From Chaetoceros tenuissimus (Eukaryota; Bacillariophyta; Thalassiosirophyceae; Chaetocerotales; Chaetocerotaceae), in NCBI GenBank assembly GCA_021927905.1, contig BLLK01000058.1, positions 372,001-436,000 of the forward strand: 64,000 nucleotides of DNA, written 5' to 3'. Each line of letters opens with the position of its first letter. Position 1 is the first letter of the stretch. The notes beneath the pieces are model-generated. The model searched no databases and was not told where the DNA came from. It saw nothing but the letters and a program-made list of their open reading frames with translations. Shown in pieces: positions 1 through 10,167 of this stretch. Position numbers and translations under genes: made by a program.

Positions 1-298
1 TCACATACAGCTGTATATTGTCACAATTTTGTCCTAAAATAACGCTAAATTCTAAAGAAGTTGAAGTCAAAAATTCAAATTCGTGCATAATTTCTCCATA
101 TGGATATCTTCCTCATCTTCCCTTCAATAACTCAGTGTTCGCAAATTTAAATCCAGAACACTGGTTGTCAGTTTACATTACCATCGAAGAAAGCCAGACT
201 GCTCATAAATTATAAACCAACCCGAAATACAAAACATTACACTTCGACACGAATAAGTATCTTCATACAAAAAACATCACCCCAAAGAGCATTGCAAC

Positions 299-1617
299 AT
301 GTTTCGTACCTTTAAATCACTTGCGATCATTTCCTTCCTGCTTCTGATGCACATGGTAAATACTTTGTAGTCGTAAAGTTAGTGTTTCATTTCAATTAGA
401 TCAAAGTTCTCACGATTGATTCAATACTACTTGAAAGTGCGAGGCAAAAAATATTCTAAACCGGCCAACTGTCCTCCCGATGTGGTCAAATATATGCCTC
501 CAACAAATCTTGACGATGTTGACATTGATCAAGCCACATCCTGCAACAATTACGAAACGGCAGCCACTATTTCTATGGCATGGAATGGCATTGATCAAAT
601 CAGAGCTGGTAATCCATCGGCGCCTTCTCAGTTGAAATGGAACAAAGTTTCCTGTACCAAGAAAGGAAAATACCAATACCCAAGATTTTCATGCAATGTG
701 AATGGCCAAATGATCGTAATGGGTAAGAAGCAATTCCAAGACTGTCGCGCCAAGATGATTGCCTCTTGCCAGCAAATGGAACCTAATATGTGTCCTTGTT
801 ACGATACAAAAACTTTGTTTTCAAACTTTGAGGCTTTGAACCAACATAAAATTGATCCTGGCAAGAGTTGTAAGGTTGACAGCCCTATGGCAATTGCTAT
901 CAGCCCTAATTTTGGAGGTACGAAAGCTATGTGCTCCTTCAACTCCAGCAATAAATGGTGCATGAATACCTCAGGCCAAACCATGGATATCACCAGTACG
1001 CAGTTGGATAAGTGCGAAAGTGTCATGGAAGAATCTTGCGAGGCATTAGATGTTCCAACTTGTTATGACGAGCGTGATTATAAGTTCGAGGGCAAAACAA
1101 GGAAGAATTGCCAGTGGGCCGCCCTGGAATATGCTGATGGGAAAAAGAGAAGATGCAACAGAATGGACAGACAGGATAAAACCTATGTCTACGAGCATTG
1201 TAGATGGACTTGCAAGTAAGTCTCTTCAATTTTCTAAATGACAAGTTTGATCACCGTGCATAATGAACTAACAAAACCTTTTCTTCAAAAAGTGCATGTG
1301 AATGCCAAGACATGCCTCAATTCTATCTTGGCAATGACAGAACTAAAGATTGTGACTACTTCAACACTTTGAAAAATTCTAATAAAGCAGAGGATAGACA
1401 GCAATTTGAGAAGTACCGTCAAATTCCAGCTGTATCCCGTAGTTGCCCGATCACATGCAAGTCTGGATGCTGCATGGATAATCCAAAATTCAAGTTTACC
1501 ACTTCTAATGGAAAAGTATTTTCTTGTGGCGATGTTGCTTCAGGTTCAAATACAGACCTCTGTGTACAAAGAAACGTTGGAAGACATTGCAAAGCAGCAT
1601 GTGGCAATTGCCAGTAA
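299..1617 (+). CDS. secreted cysteine-rich protein with tandem ShKT-like domains
   Basis: Three exons: 299-355, 407-1215 and 1293-1617 (spliced 1191 nt, 396 aa). Exon 1 encodes a start Met, basic residues and a hydrophobic stretch (AIISFLLLMHM) typical of a signal peptide, so the product should be secreted or enter the ER. The rest is very Cys-rich. Three C-terminal blocks look like ShKT domains: one begins at CYDERDYKF and ends CRWTCNAC, the next begins DCDYFNTL and ends CPITCKSGC, and the last begins CCMDNPKF and ends CKAACGNC. The spacing, with a final C-x3-C-x2-C type end, is that of the ShK six-Cys fold, which occurs in secreted proteins of many eukaryotes as a binding or protease-accessory module. 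No enzyme domain is visible. The function is unknown. The 51-nt first intron is the least certain part. Confidence 0.72.
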
Positions 1618-2069
1618 TTTGCAAAGTATTGTTCCAGACTTGGTCACATCTCTACACCAGATCAGGTTTTGATACGCACCTTCTTTTCTACTACCTTTTT
1701 CTCCATGTCTACATGTTTATGATATATTTGATAAATTTTCACGCAAGTTCCCTCGAGCAGCACTACATATTCATTAACATTCAAGCTTTCTACACTTACG
1801 AGTACAGGATTCTTTTCCTACTACCGTCATCATTTATCTACAACCTATACAATTCACACATAATGCATTGCGACCCAAGTTTGACCAAGTCTCGGTTACA
1901 TGACTGCATATCCTTATCGTCAAATTTAAACATTTTACTTCTTTTGGGCTAAATATACATACTTTCATGCTATTCTCATGCTTTCAAATCTTGTCATGTT
2001 CATGACGTTGGGCATGTAAATTTCATACCATACCTTAAATAATACATTTTGTATAAAAATTTAAGTTAC
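1618..2069. other. convergent intergenic region
   Basis: This is the space between the 3' ends of two convergent genes. It is AT-rich and presumably holds both 3' UTRs. I see no further gene, repeat or structured RNA. Confidence 0.5.
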
Positions 2070-3704
2070 TTAGAAATGATATTGATTTTGTAACCATACA
2101 TCATCTTTGAAACCACCGCTATTACCCATATTCCATGTCCATCTGGCCGTTGTTGAATTTGATACCTCTAAAGATCCAAAACCATATACAGATCGATCCC
2201 TAATTGCCACCCAAACTTCCTTTTTTGGATTCAAATAGCTCTTGACATGCTCTTCTCGATTTCCACCTTCTCCAACAATTAGATACACTGGTGCACAACC
2301 ATCCTTGACACGCGATCCATTATACATCCCAAAGGTTCTCATGTAGGCATGATCATGTCCACTAATTACAATATTTACTTTGTATTGAAGAAACAATTCT
2401 TCCATTGAATCTTTCATGTCCATTGTCTGCTTTTCATCGTTATGTGCCTTGAATGTTGTATAGAATTGAGTATGCATCATGACAACCAACCACGGAGTTT
2501 GCTTTCTATCTTGATTGACTTTGATTAGTTCCCTCTTTAGCCACTTATACTGTTCTGACCCTTTATGGGTCTTACTATAAGAACTCAACACAATAGTTTT
2601 CACCATTCCATATTCGAAACTGTAAAAGGCATTACCGAAATCATACTGTCCTTCAAACACACTTGGTGTAGCGCAAAAAGTCCACACTTTTGCATCGTCT
2701 AAATTTCTTTCCTCCACAGGTTTCAAAACAGCATCACCCAAGCGATTCGGCATCCAGAATCTATTTTCATATGCCGTGAACGGCAAATGATTACCTTTAG
2801 CGTCACATTCAATTTCATGATTACCTGCTGCAACCATCATGGGTACCTTTTGCGTAATAGGTTCCATCAAATTGAACCAATTATCCCACTCTTGCTGGAT
2901 AGTATTAGCATAGCTCATATCTCCGGCAATCAATAATGCAGTGGGTGGATCTTCGTCTTGTAATGAAGATAGCATGTTCAACATGGTAGTTGTACTATTG
3001 TACGTTTGACCAAGGTCACCTACAATTGCAAATTTAACAGGTTTGGTTGATCCAGGTTTCGGAGCTGTTCGGAAGACCTTCCTCGCCTTGTTCGGATGTT
3101 CTCTTCGTAAATATCTCTTTGTTTGTGGAACCATGATTGATGAAGAATCCAATTGTTTCCCGGATAATTTTACAACCTTGATATCATACCAATAGTTGGA
3201 ATCAAAGTCCAAGTCATGAATCGCAACATGATATTGAAAATCACTATCATATGTTTCCGTCGTGGCGAAGGGACTGGTGTAGCTGTATTGTTTTATGTGC
3301 ACATTTTCATCATGTTCATGAATCAAGAATGAAGAATGTACGTCACTGTTGACAAGACCATATTGTACTTCAATCTGAATCTGATCAGGATGACACTCTT
3401 GTGTGATACGGTTTGGAATAGAAAATGATAAATGCATCCCAGTAGAAGATGGATTGATATCCTTGGATCTGTCCCCTAGACTCAAGTGTATTTGACTAGG
3501 TTGACATAAAGTTCTATATTTGCTGTGATAAAAACGATTGGAAGTCGAGATGAGGTCAAGAGTTTCTTGCGGAATCGTTTGTCCTGTTGGTGGTATTTTA
3601 TATGCAGACTCCTCGAATGATACTGGATCCTTCTCTCCAGTCACGACATGGAGGAGAAGAAGAAAGGCAAAGAGGAAACATTGACTTTCTTGTAATAGCC
3701 TCAT
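2070..3704 (-). CDS. purple acid phosphatase (secreted metallophosphoesterase)
   Basis: Single exon, 544 aa. It hydrolyses phosphate monoesters with a dinuclear Fe-metal centre. All five metal-ligand motifs are present in order: GDLGQT (about residue 228), GDMSYAN (about 260), GNHE (about 296), VVMMHTQF (about 407) and GHDHAYMRT (about 448). The N-terminal third resembles the fibronectin-like domain of plant-type PAPs. The ATG at 3704 is preferred because it directly precedes a hydrophobic signal peptide (CFLFAFLLLLHVVTG); the frame is open further upstream but holds no ATG. It is probably secreted or vacuolar, where such enzymes scavenge organic phosphate. Regulation by phosphate is plausible from family knowledge but not visible here. 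The next gene (cathepsin) is divergent, with its start 357 bp away. Confidence 0.93.
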   Translation of the reverse strand: MRLLQESQCFLFAFLLLLHVVTGEKDPVSFEESAYKIPPTGQTIPQETLDLISTSNRFYHSKYRTLCQPSQIHLSLGDRSKDINPSSTGMHLSFSIPNRITQECHPDQIQIEVQYGLVNSDVHSSFLIHEHDENVHIKQYSYTSPFATTETYDSDFQYHVAIHDLDFDSNYWYDIKVVKLSGKQLDSSSIMVPQTKRYLRREHPNKARKVFRTAPKPGSTKPVKFAIVGDLGQTYNSTTTMLNMLSSLQDEDPPTALLIAGDMSYANTIQQEWDNWFNLMEPITQKVPMMVAAGNHEIECDAKGNHLPFTAYENRFWMPNRLGDAVLKPVEERNLDDAKVWTFCATPSVFEGQYDFGNAFYSFEYGMVKTIVLSSYSKTHKGSEQYKWLKRELIKVNQDRKQTPWLVVMMHTQFYTTFKAHNDEKQTMDMKDSMEELFLQYKVNIVISGHDHAYMRTFGMYNGSRVKDGCAPVYLIVGEGGNREEHVKSYLNPKKEVWVAIRDRSVYGFGSLEVSNSTTARWTWNMGNSGGFKDDVWLQNQYHF

Positions 3705-4061
3705 GTTGGAAATCTTTTGTCTAGGTCGACAGGAATGATTCAAGCAAGTGTTTTTGGACTGACACGTTTGCGTTAGCGTTGGTAGCGTGCTGTCGTGACA
3801 ACACGAATAATGAGGGGACACAATACCGTTTATAGAGCGTTAAGGGCTTAAGTAAAAAACAGGGGCTTAAGTAAATCCCTCTAAAAGAATGCTCCAAAAG
3901 AGTGACCTCATCCAAAATTCCAAATTCCTGCTCTGACATCTGGCGAACAAGATTGAAGACTTTTGTGAACGGTGATGAACGCGAAAAAAGAATTACCTGG
4001 TACAACTCAACATAAAATCTAACGTTGTCGAAATACACGACATTCCTTCTCTAAACTAACA
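3705..4061. promoter_or_regulatory. shared promoter region of divergent phosphatase and cathepsin genes
   Basis: A 357-bp gap separates two divergent start codons, so both promoters must lie here. I could not identify a specific element in it. Confidence 0.4.
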
Positions 4062-5422
4062 ATGAAACTATTCAACCTCGCAGCAACTCTTCTAGTCGCT
4101 TCAGCTTCAGCAGCTGAAAAGTTCAATGAGATCAAGGTGCGTCATGTAAATCAAGAAAGGTGCACCACATTTGACACATCTAACAAGATGAACATCACTG
4201 TTGTACCTTCCACTTCATCACATCAAAAAGATTCTTTCGTCTTGTTCACTATGCTTCTCTCATCTAACCTATCCTTTTTCAACAGATTCTCGATGGTCAT
4301 ACTGTCAAGTCTCATGTAGAATCTCCTTTGCCGCACACGTATCTATCCGCAACAGCACTTCCACCATCCTTTACTTGGGGCAACGTTGATGGAGAAGGAA
4401 CTTCCTACCTGACTCATAATCTTAACCAGCACCTTCCTCAATATTGCGGATCTTGCTGGGCACACGGTAGTCTTTCCGCATTGGCAGATCGTATCAAAAT
4501 CGCACGTAAAGGGAGAGGAAACGACATCAACCTTTCTATTCAATACATTCTCAATTGTGGAGCTGAGACAGCTGGTTCATGTCATGGCGGATATCATACA
4601 GGTGTTTGTAAGTAATGATTTGTTTTTATTGCTTAAATTTGTGTATTTTTAAAATGATTTCTCATGAAAATTACAATCACTTTAGACCAATTGATTCAAG
4701 ACATGGGATATGTTCCTTACGATACATGTCAGCCATACATTGCGTGTTCGGCAGAGTCTACAGAAGGATTTTGCCAGCATGTTGATACTACCTGTAAGAA
4801 GGAGAATATTTGTAAGGTACGTCGACATGAATACTACATTAATATCAAATTAAGAGTTTCGTTCTGCTAACCAGCCCTGTAGACTTGTGATACTTTTGGA
4901 GGCATGGGAGGAAAATGTACTCCTATCGATTACTTCCCAAATGCAACTGTGGCAGAATATGGTATGGTCAATCAGGATGTAGATGAGATCATGATGGAGA
5001 TTTACACAAGAGGTCCAGTTGCTGCTACTATCAATGCTGAGCCGATTGTAGACTATACTGGAGGAATCTTCACCGATACTCAATACAGTCAAGAGACTAA
5101 TCACATTGTCAGTATCGTTGGCTGGGGAACAGATGAAGAGACTGGAATCAAGTACTGGATTATCCGAAACAGCTGGGGCGAATATTATGGAGAGTTAGGA
5201 TTTCTGCGCGTGGAAATGGGAAAGAACTTGTTAGGAATTGAAGGTGAGGTAGCATGGGCTACACCTGGTTCTTGGACTGAAGTTAATTACCCATGTGCTG
5301 AAAACGGTGAAAATTGCCACAGTGATGATGTTGGATATGGAAAAACAGATGGAGCCATGTTTTATGTAGATCCATCTAAAGACGTGCAAGCTGTTCAGAG
5401 AAGACTTCAGGCACACAACTAA
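4062..5422 (+). CDS. cathepsin X/Z-like papain-family cysteine protease
   Basis: Four exons: 4062-4136, 4286-4607, 4686-4816 and 4883-5422. The protein starts with a signal peptide (LAATLLVASASA) and has a very short propeptide. The mature enzyme begins near LPPSFTWGN. The catalytic Cys is in QYCGSCWAHG, the His in NHIVSIVGWG and the Asn in IIRNSWGE. The HLPQY stretch before the active site matches the short HIPQY insertion that marks cathepsin X/Z, a lysosomal carboxypeptidase, and the short pro-region also fits. Joining the exons restores continuous homology, for example V-Y-Q-L-I-Q-D across the second junction. About 45 residues follow the usual C-terminus. It is expected in the lysosome/vacuole or outside the cell. 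It is divergent from the acid phosphatase. Confidence 0.93.
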
Positions 5423-5497
5423 TTATGTAGAACACTGTGCACACGCTGAATAGCTATGACAATCACCTCTTGTAAATAATATAATTTGAACATAATT

Positions 5498-7715
5498 TTA
5501 AGATGTTTTCTGTCGTTTTTTAGTATTTTCCTCCTCCTTTCTCTTCTTCTCTGCAGCTTTCCTTTTCATTCTTTCTTTCAAAGAAAGTTTAGTTTGTGCC
5601 TTGGTTGTTTTCTTCTTTGCTTCTTTTTCCATCTCCTCTTTCAAAGCGCGCTCCTCTTCGTCAGCCTCTTTTTGACATCGGACACAATATCTACTTGTAT
5701 GAGTATCTCTATTTTCCGCACATAAAGTCTCCGGCTTCCTCAACTTTGGTGGATTTTGAGCTGGAGGTGGTTCAGTAAACCAGTCTGGAGGTTTCACGAA
5801 CTGACGAGCAATGCTTTTGCAAACCATTTGAACATAGTCTAACAGTGCATCTCGAGCAACATACTTTTCGTAAAATGCTTTGGCATTTTCTGCAATTTGA
5901 CGGCACTCGTCATCATGCTCTCTACACCAGCGGATCTTTTCTTCCAAGTCCGATAGATCTGATTTCACTGGTACATGATCATGATATGGTTTCAAAAGAG
6001 GAAAATACCACATGTTATCAGCAACTTGCCTTGATTCAACCTTTAATATTACGCTTCCTAAGCGCATCATGAACGCGTACCGACATGCAGCACAATGTCC
6101 ATCGACATAAACTAAATACTTGTATTTACTTTGCTCGTAGATAGGAGTGAAATGGTGTTTTCCTGCTGTAAAGTCAAATTCTTTTGCTCGTAAGAATGTC
6201 ATTGGTCTATCTGCAATCTTTTTGTCACGTAGGTTCCATCCTACAATAGCTGCATCCAAGAAAGGCTCTTCGCCTCCTTTCTCTTCGTCATCTTTCCATA
6301 TATGGCTGTACCAAGCTACTTTTAATCGCTGATTATTGTCAATCGTAGTCCCACCGCCAGTAGCGGTCCCTCGAAAAAAGGCTGTTGCAACACGATTGTC
6401 ATCCCATCCTCTTTCGAATTTACGAAAATTTTCCTCAGTGAACAAGTCACGAGGATTTGACGAAAAATTTGCTCTTCCCTCTGCATCCTTTTGATGCATA
6501 AATGTTCCAGGAAACACTTCTCCACAGGCACCTTCCCAATCCTCAGAACTCGGCCAAGGAATATCTGCAAATCTAGTTTCAGAAGCAGCGTAGAAAGACA
6601 CGATTGGAGCATAGGAATTGAATTTGTGTTCAGCAACTAAATCTACATCTTGATCCGGATCACGATCATCTTTATCATAAATAAATCCATATGGTTCGAC
6701 GGGAACTCCTCTGTCAACATTGATCTTCAGTTGAGGATAATCACGTTTATTCAAGAAGAATTCACAATCCGGTATTTCCCTTTCTCTACAAGCTTCCCCT
6801 AACATATCTCGCAAAGCAGCAAGGAATTGATCACCCCAAAATTGCATATTGGCCATGTCTTCAACCTTTGCCAATTCATTACATATAATGTTTCCATTAG
6901 CCCACCATTTGAACTTATCCTTTTCGATGTTTTCTTCCCTATAAAGTCCAGCTTTTTGTGTATAGTAGCTATCGAGTGATCCATCGCCTTCAAGTTTCAA
7001 CTTATCACCCCAAGTATTTCTATAGTCTGAATTGACGAAAGGTGCAAATATTCTAAGCTTTCCATTCCGAATCATGACAAAGATTCCACATTTCATATGA
7101 AAGAAGAGATATTTCAAAGTATTCATTGTTGATTCTGTTGTGGCACATTTATGTATTGGCTGATCTAGACGAAAATTAATTGCATCATACACCATTTTGG
7201 CTTCTGGGCTTTCATATATATTCTTCGAAGACTCTTTTTCCAACTGTTCCTTCTTTTCTTCCTGTTCACTTCCATTATTGCAATCTTTCAAATAAGTTTT
7301 GGGTACTGGTTTCATAAAGGATGGCTCTTTTCTTGCTGTATGAATCGCAGGGATAAGAACAGACTCAATCTGGTCCCAGTTAGTAAGCATGGTAAATCTG
7401 CAGGAGTGAGAGTATGTATTTGTTAGTGATGATGATGATGATGATGATGATCTTTGTGCCAAGTAAATGATAGCCAAAGATTGCACCCACTCAATTCCTA
7501 CTCACTACTTACATATGCATTAATTGAGGCATCTCTGGATTACTTCCACCATTGTAAGTATTGTACTCTTCCATAAAAGCTAGACATTCATCACGTGATT
7601 TGAACCTAGGAACTCCATTCTTAAATCGGGCTGTTGCCTCGAGCCAGTTTTGTGAGTCTCCCTTTTCGCCAAAGATCCCTCTATACTCTGGTTGCAACGG
7701 TGGTGGTGTTGACAT
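5498..7715 (-). CDS. GT90 / CAP10-type glycosyltransferase
   Basis: Two exons: 7715-7513 and 7397-5498, joined by a 115-nt intron, giving 700 aa. The C-terminal half carries the CAP10/POGLUT signature: FRGTATGGG near residue 408, then YLVYVDGHCAACRYA, a conserved VILKVES and a WYFPLLKPYHDHVPV block followed by a helix rich in acidic residues. Family members transfer xylose or glucose to proteins or glycans using UDP-sugars, normally in the ER/Golgi. No signal peptide or anchor is evident at the chosen start (MSTPPPLQPEY), which is odd for this family. The C-terminal 60 residues are a Lys/Glu-rich charged tail with runs such as KRKEEE. The intron contains an (ATC)8 microsatellite. Exact substrate unknown. 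Confidence 0.82.
7428..7451. repeat. (GAT)8 microsatellite
   Basis: Eight perfect GAT units lie inside the single intron of the glycosyltransferase gene. This is a simple repeat that is likely to vary in length between individuals. Confidence 0.9.
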
Positions 7716-8291
7716 TGAAGAATGAAGATATGAGATTTGTTTGTTTCAATTTATATTCAACCAAACGATAGATTCAAAGATCTTCCAGTGTTTTGTAACA
7801 TAGGTCTACAAGAGATACATACCGTCTTGTTTTTTCTATTTTCAGATCATCATCTCATCCCCCAAAATGGAGGATTTGGAGAAGGTAGGACGGATCGGAG
7901 GACGTTATTGTACGTAAAGCAACAATTTGCCACGTTTGTCGCAATTTGTCAATGTTCTCAATTATTTTGTCACAAATCTCATGTTCTCTTGTTCTCTTCA
8001 AGGTTCAAGGTTGGTGTTAAAGGAGGCTTATGCTCATACCGTACGTACGAATACGTATGGGCCATCTGGTTTTTACTCCAGAGAACAACAAGCAACGAGG
8101 AGATTGATTACATAGGATTTTATGAAAAGTTTACAAGAAGCTGGTGAATATTACTTCGAATTGCTTTGGATCTTACGGATAAAATTCACATCTCTTTATT
8201 GTTTTTCACTGAGAGGGAATTGAGTGGAGCGAGTCGAGTTCAATAATTACTCCGCTGAACGTAATAAAACAGGAAACTTTTTGAGAGAAGC
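7716..8291. other. divergent intergenic region
   Basis: This 576-bp region lies between the divergent start codons of the glycosyltransferase and the 7TM receptor and should hold both promoters. An open frame of about 136 codons on the plus strand has no recognisable content. No regulatory site was identified. Confidence 0.4.
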
Positions 8292-9851
8292 ATGACACTT
8301 GCTACCGTAAGAGACCAACATACAACTCAAACAAGTAGATCTCTACTAGGAAATGAGCTTTCCCCCCGGGCCCTCGCTGATGGTATCTCTGAAAATTATT
8401 TTGCTTTCACACGGACAGGTCTAGTTCTTCCAATTGTTGCAGGAACTCTGTCTTTTGTATCATCGAGCGCGATCATAATTACTATTTTGAGATCCAAGCA
8501 AAATACACAGTATCATCGCATCATGCTTGTGATGAGTATTTTCGACGCAATTTCTTCTTTATTTATTGCGCTAACTACTCTTCCAATGCCTAGCGAAGTA
8601 AATGAAGGCGACTCATATCATTTTCAAGGCGTCGCTCTAGGATCGACTGTAACTTGTGAACTACAAGCATTCCTCATTTTCTTTGGCTTGGGGATGTGTT
8701 GTGTATGCAGCATGTTTCTAAACATTTACTTTTTTGCTTCCATCAGATATGACGTCAACGAAAACAAGTTCCGAATCTTTGCAGAGCCAATTTTTCTGCT
8801 ATTCACGTCCTTTGCTTGGGTTCTTCCGATACACTTCCTTCGAGTAGACATGCTCAACCCATCTCCTTTTGAACCATTCTGTTTCTATTCAATATACCCC
8901 TACGATTGTCAATTTCCTGGCGGCCCAGATTGCATGCGCGGTGATAAAGACGCCCGGCTCACACAGGACAAATTCTATATGATGTATTTCTTGATTTTTA
9001 TATCTTCACTAATCGCAGTGCTGGTAATGACAATGATTGGTATTTTATGGACAGTGTTTTTCGAAAAAGTTGAAACTGTTGAAGCCAGTTGTGATATCAG
9101 AGAAGGAGGTCGAACAAATAATGGAACGATTCAAGATTCTCAGAATGATCCCTCTAATCCTACAATAGAGGCATTTGAGGAACATCAAACTCAGATAGTC
9201 GGCAGAGAATCTAGTCAAAAAGTTTCAAAGTTCTCACAAAAAGAGAAGAAAGCAATGGCAATACAAGCTCTCATGTATATACTTGCATGTTTATTAGTTT
9301 GGGGTTCTTCAGTGTTATCATTCTTTCAAACATTGGGTTTTGGAGCATTTTATGTGTTCTTCATGCCATTACAGGGCTTTTTCAACTTTCTTATTTTTAG
9401 TGGTGTCAAAGTATATGTCGCTACAGCAGTCACGAAAGAATGTTCCTCAATTGCTCACGCACTGCGAACTCTCTTCTTTTCTCCACATCTACTTAGTGAT
9501 CGTTCCATCATTGGAAACATGGATCTTGTGAGAGAACATGACACGAGAGAGAATAATGAAGTAGAAATATCAATCAATCTTAGTCCTTCGTTTTCCGAAC
9601 CAAATAATAATATTGGAGATGGTGTTGAAGATGAACTGAATGTGGATGATGAAATGTTGAACACTAGCATGGTCAAAGATTCTTTTAATTGCAACATTGC
9701 CGGTGGTGAAGATTTGTTAAGTGCAGGCACACCTACTTCTGTTTTCCCTGCTTCAAGTAGAGGTGACGAAGATTTAAGCTATATGTCCAAAAGTTGGAAT
9801 AATGCTTCTCTAGGTGCGGTATCATCCTCTGCCAGTACAGTGAAGCGATAA
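8292..9851 (+). CDS. seven-transmembrane GPCR-like receptor
   Basis: Single exon, 519 aa. Seven hydrophobic segments can be seen at about residues 44-66, 77-97, 122-150, 166-190, 229-257, 322-343 and 345-372. Segments 1-5 are separated by short loops. A long, polar third intracellular loop (about 260-320) precedes segment 6, and a Ser/Asp/Asn-rich tail of roughly 140 residues follows segment 7. Cys131 at the start of helix 3 and Cys in the second extracellular loop could form the usual GPCR disulfide. The arrangement fits a G-protein-coupled receptor; the subfamily is not assigned because the DRY and NPxxY motifs are not clear. Expected in the plasma membrane. Ligand unknown. Confidence 0.75.
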   Translation: MTLATVRDQHTTQTSRSLLGNELSPRALADGISENYFAFTRTGLVLPIVAGTLSFVSSSAIIITILRSKQNTQYHRIMLVMSIFDAISSLFIALTTLPMPSEVNEGDSYHFQGVALGSTVTCELQAFLIFFGLGMCCVCSMFLNIYFFASIRYDVNENKFRIFAEPIFLLFTSFAWVLPIHFLRVDMLNPSPFEPFCFYSIYPYDCQFPGGPDCMRGDKDARLTQDKFYMMYFLIFISSLIAVLVMTMIGILWTVFFEKVETVEASCDIREGGRTNNGTIQDSQNDPSNPTIEAFEEHQTQIVGRESSQKVSKFSQKEKKAMAIQALMYILACLLVWGSSVLSFFQTLGFGAFYVFFMPLQGFFNFLIFSGVKVYVATAVTKECSSIAHALRTLFFSPHLLSDRSIIGNMDLVREHDTRENNEVEISINLSPSFSEPNNNIGDGVEDELNVDDEMLNTSMVKDSFNCNIAGGEDLLSAGTPTSVFPASSRGDEDLSYMSKSWNNASLGAVSSSASTVKR

Positions 9852-10167
9852 AACTTAATTCAATGATGCTTACATTGTTTGTAAAAGTAGACGTATGTTT
9901 TCTGTTTAAAATCACCAATTTCCGGTTTTCCCGATTTTTCAAAAATCCAATACGTAGGAGGAAATGCGCGCGAAAACACAACTTTTTCTTTTTTAATTTT
10001 TGTTTGTTCTCTTTTTTAGTTCTCGTTCTGAACATTTTTTCATTCTCAATGCTATTGCTCACTTTCTATCCTATTCAGCCACAATATTTCAATGGCAAGT
10101 TTGACTTCCATAGCAACTAGAGTAGATTGAAGATTAAAGGAAAGTAGAAAAATTGTAGCAAGTCCAA
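9852..10167. other. intergenic region between two co-directional genes
   Basis: This is a 316-bp T-rich stretch containing the receptor 3' UTR and the promoter of the Fic-RING gene. No specific motif was recognised. Confidence 0.4.

Noticed and set aside
18-215. 65-codon open frame at the left edge
   Set aside because: No conserved content and no clear start; could be the tail of an upstream gene, but nothing supports it.
7737-8147. 136-codon plus-strand frame between glycosyltransferase and receptor
   Set aside because: Random-looking composition and it lies where two promoters must be.
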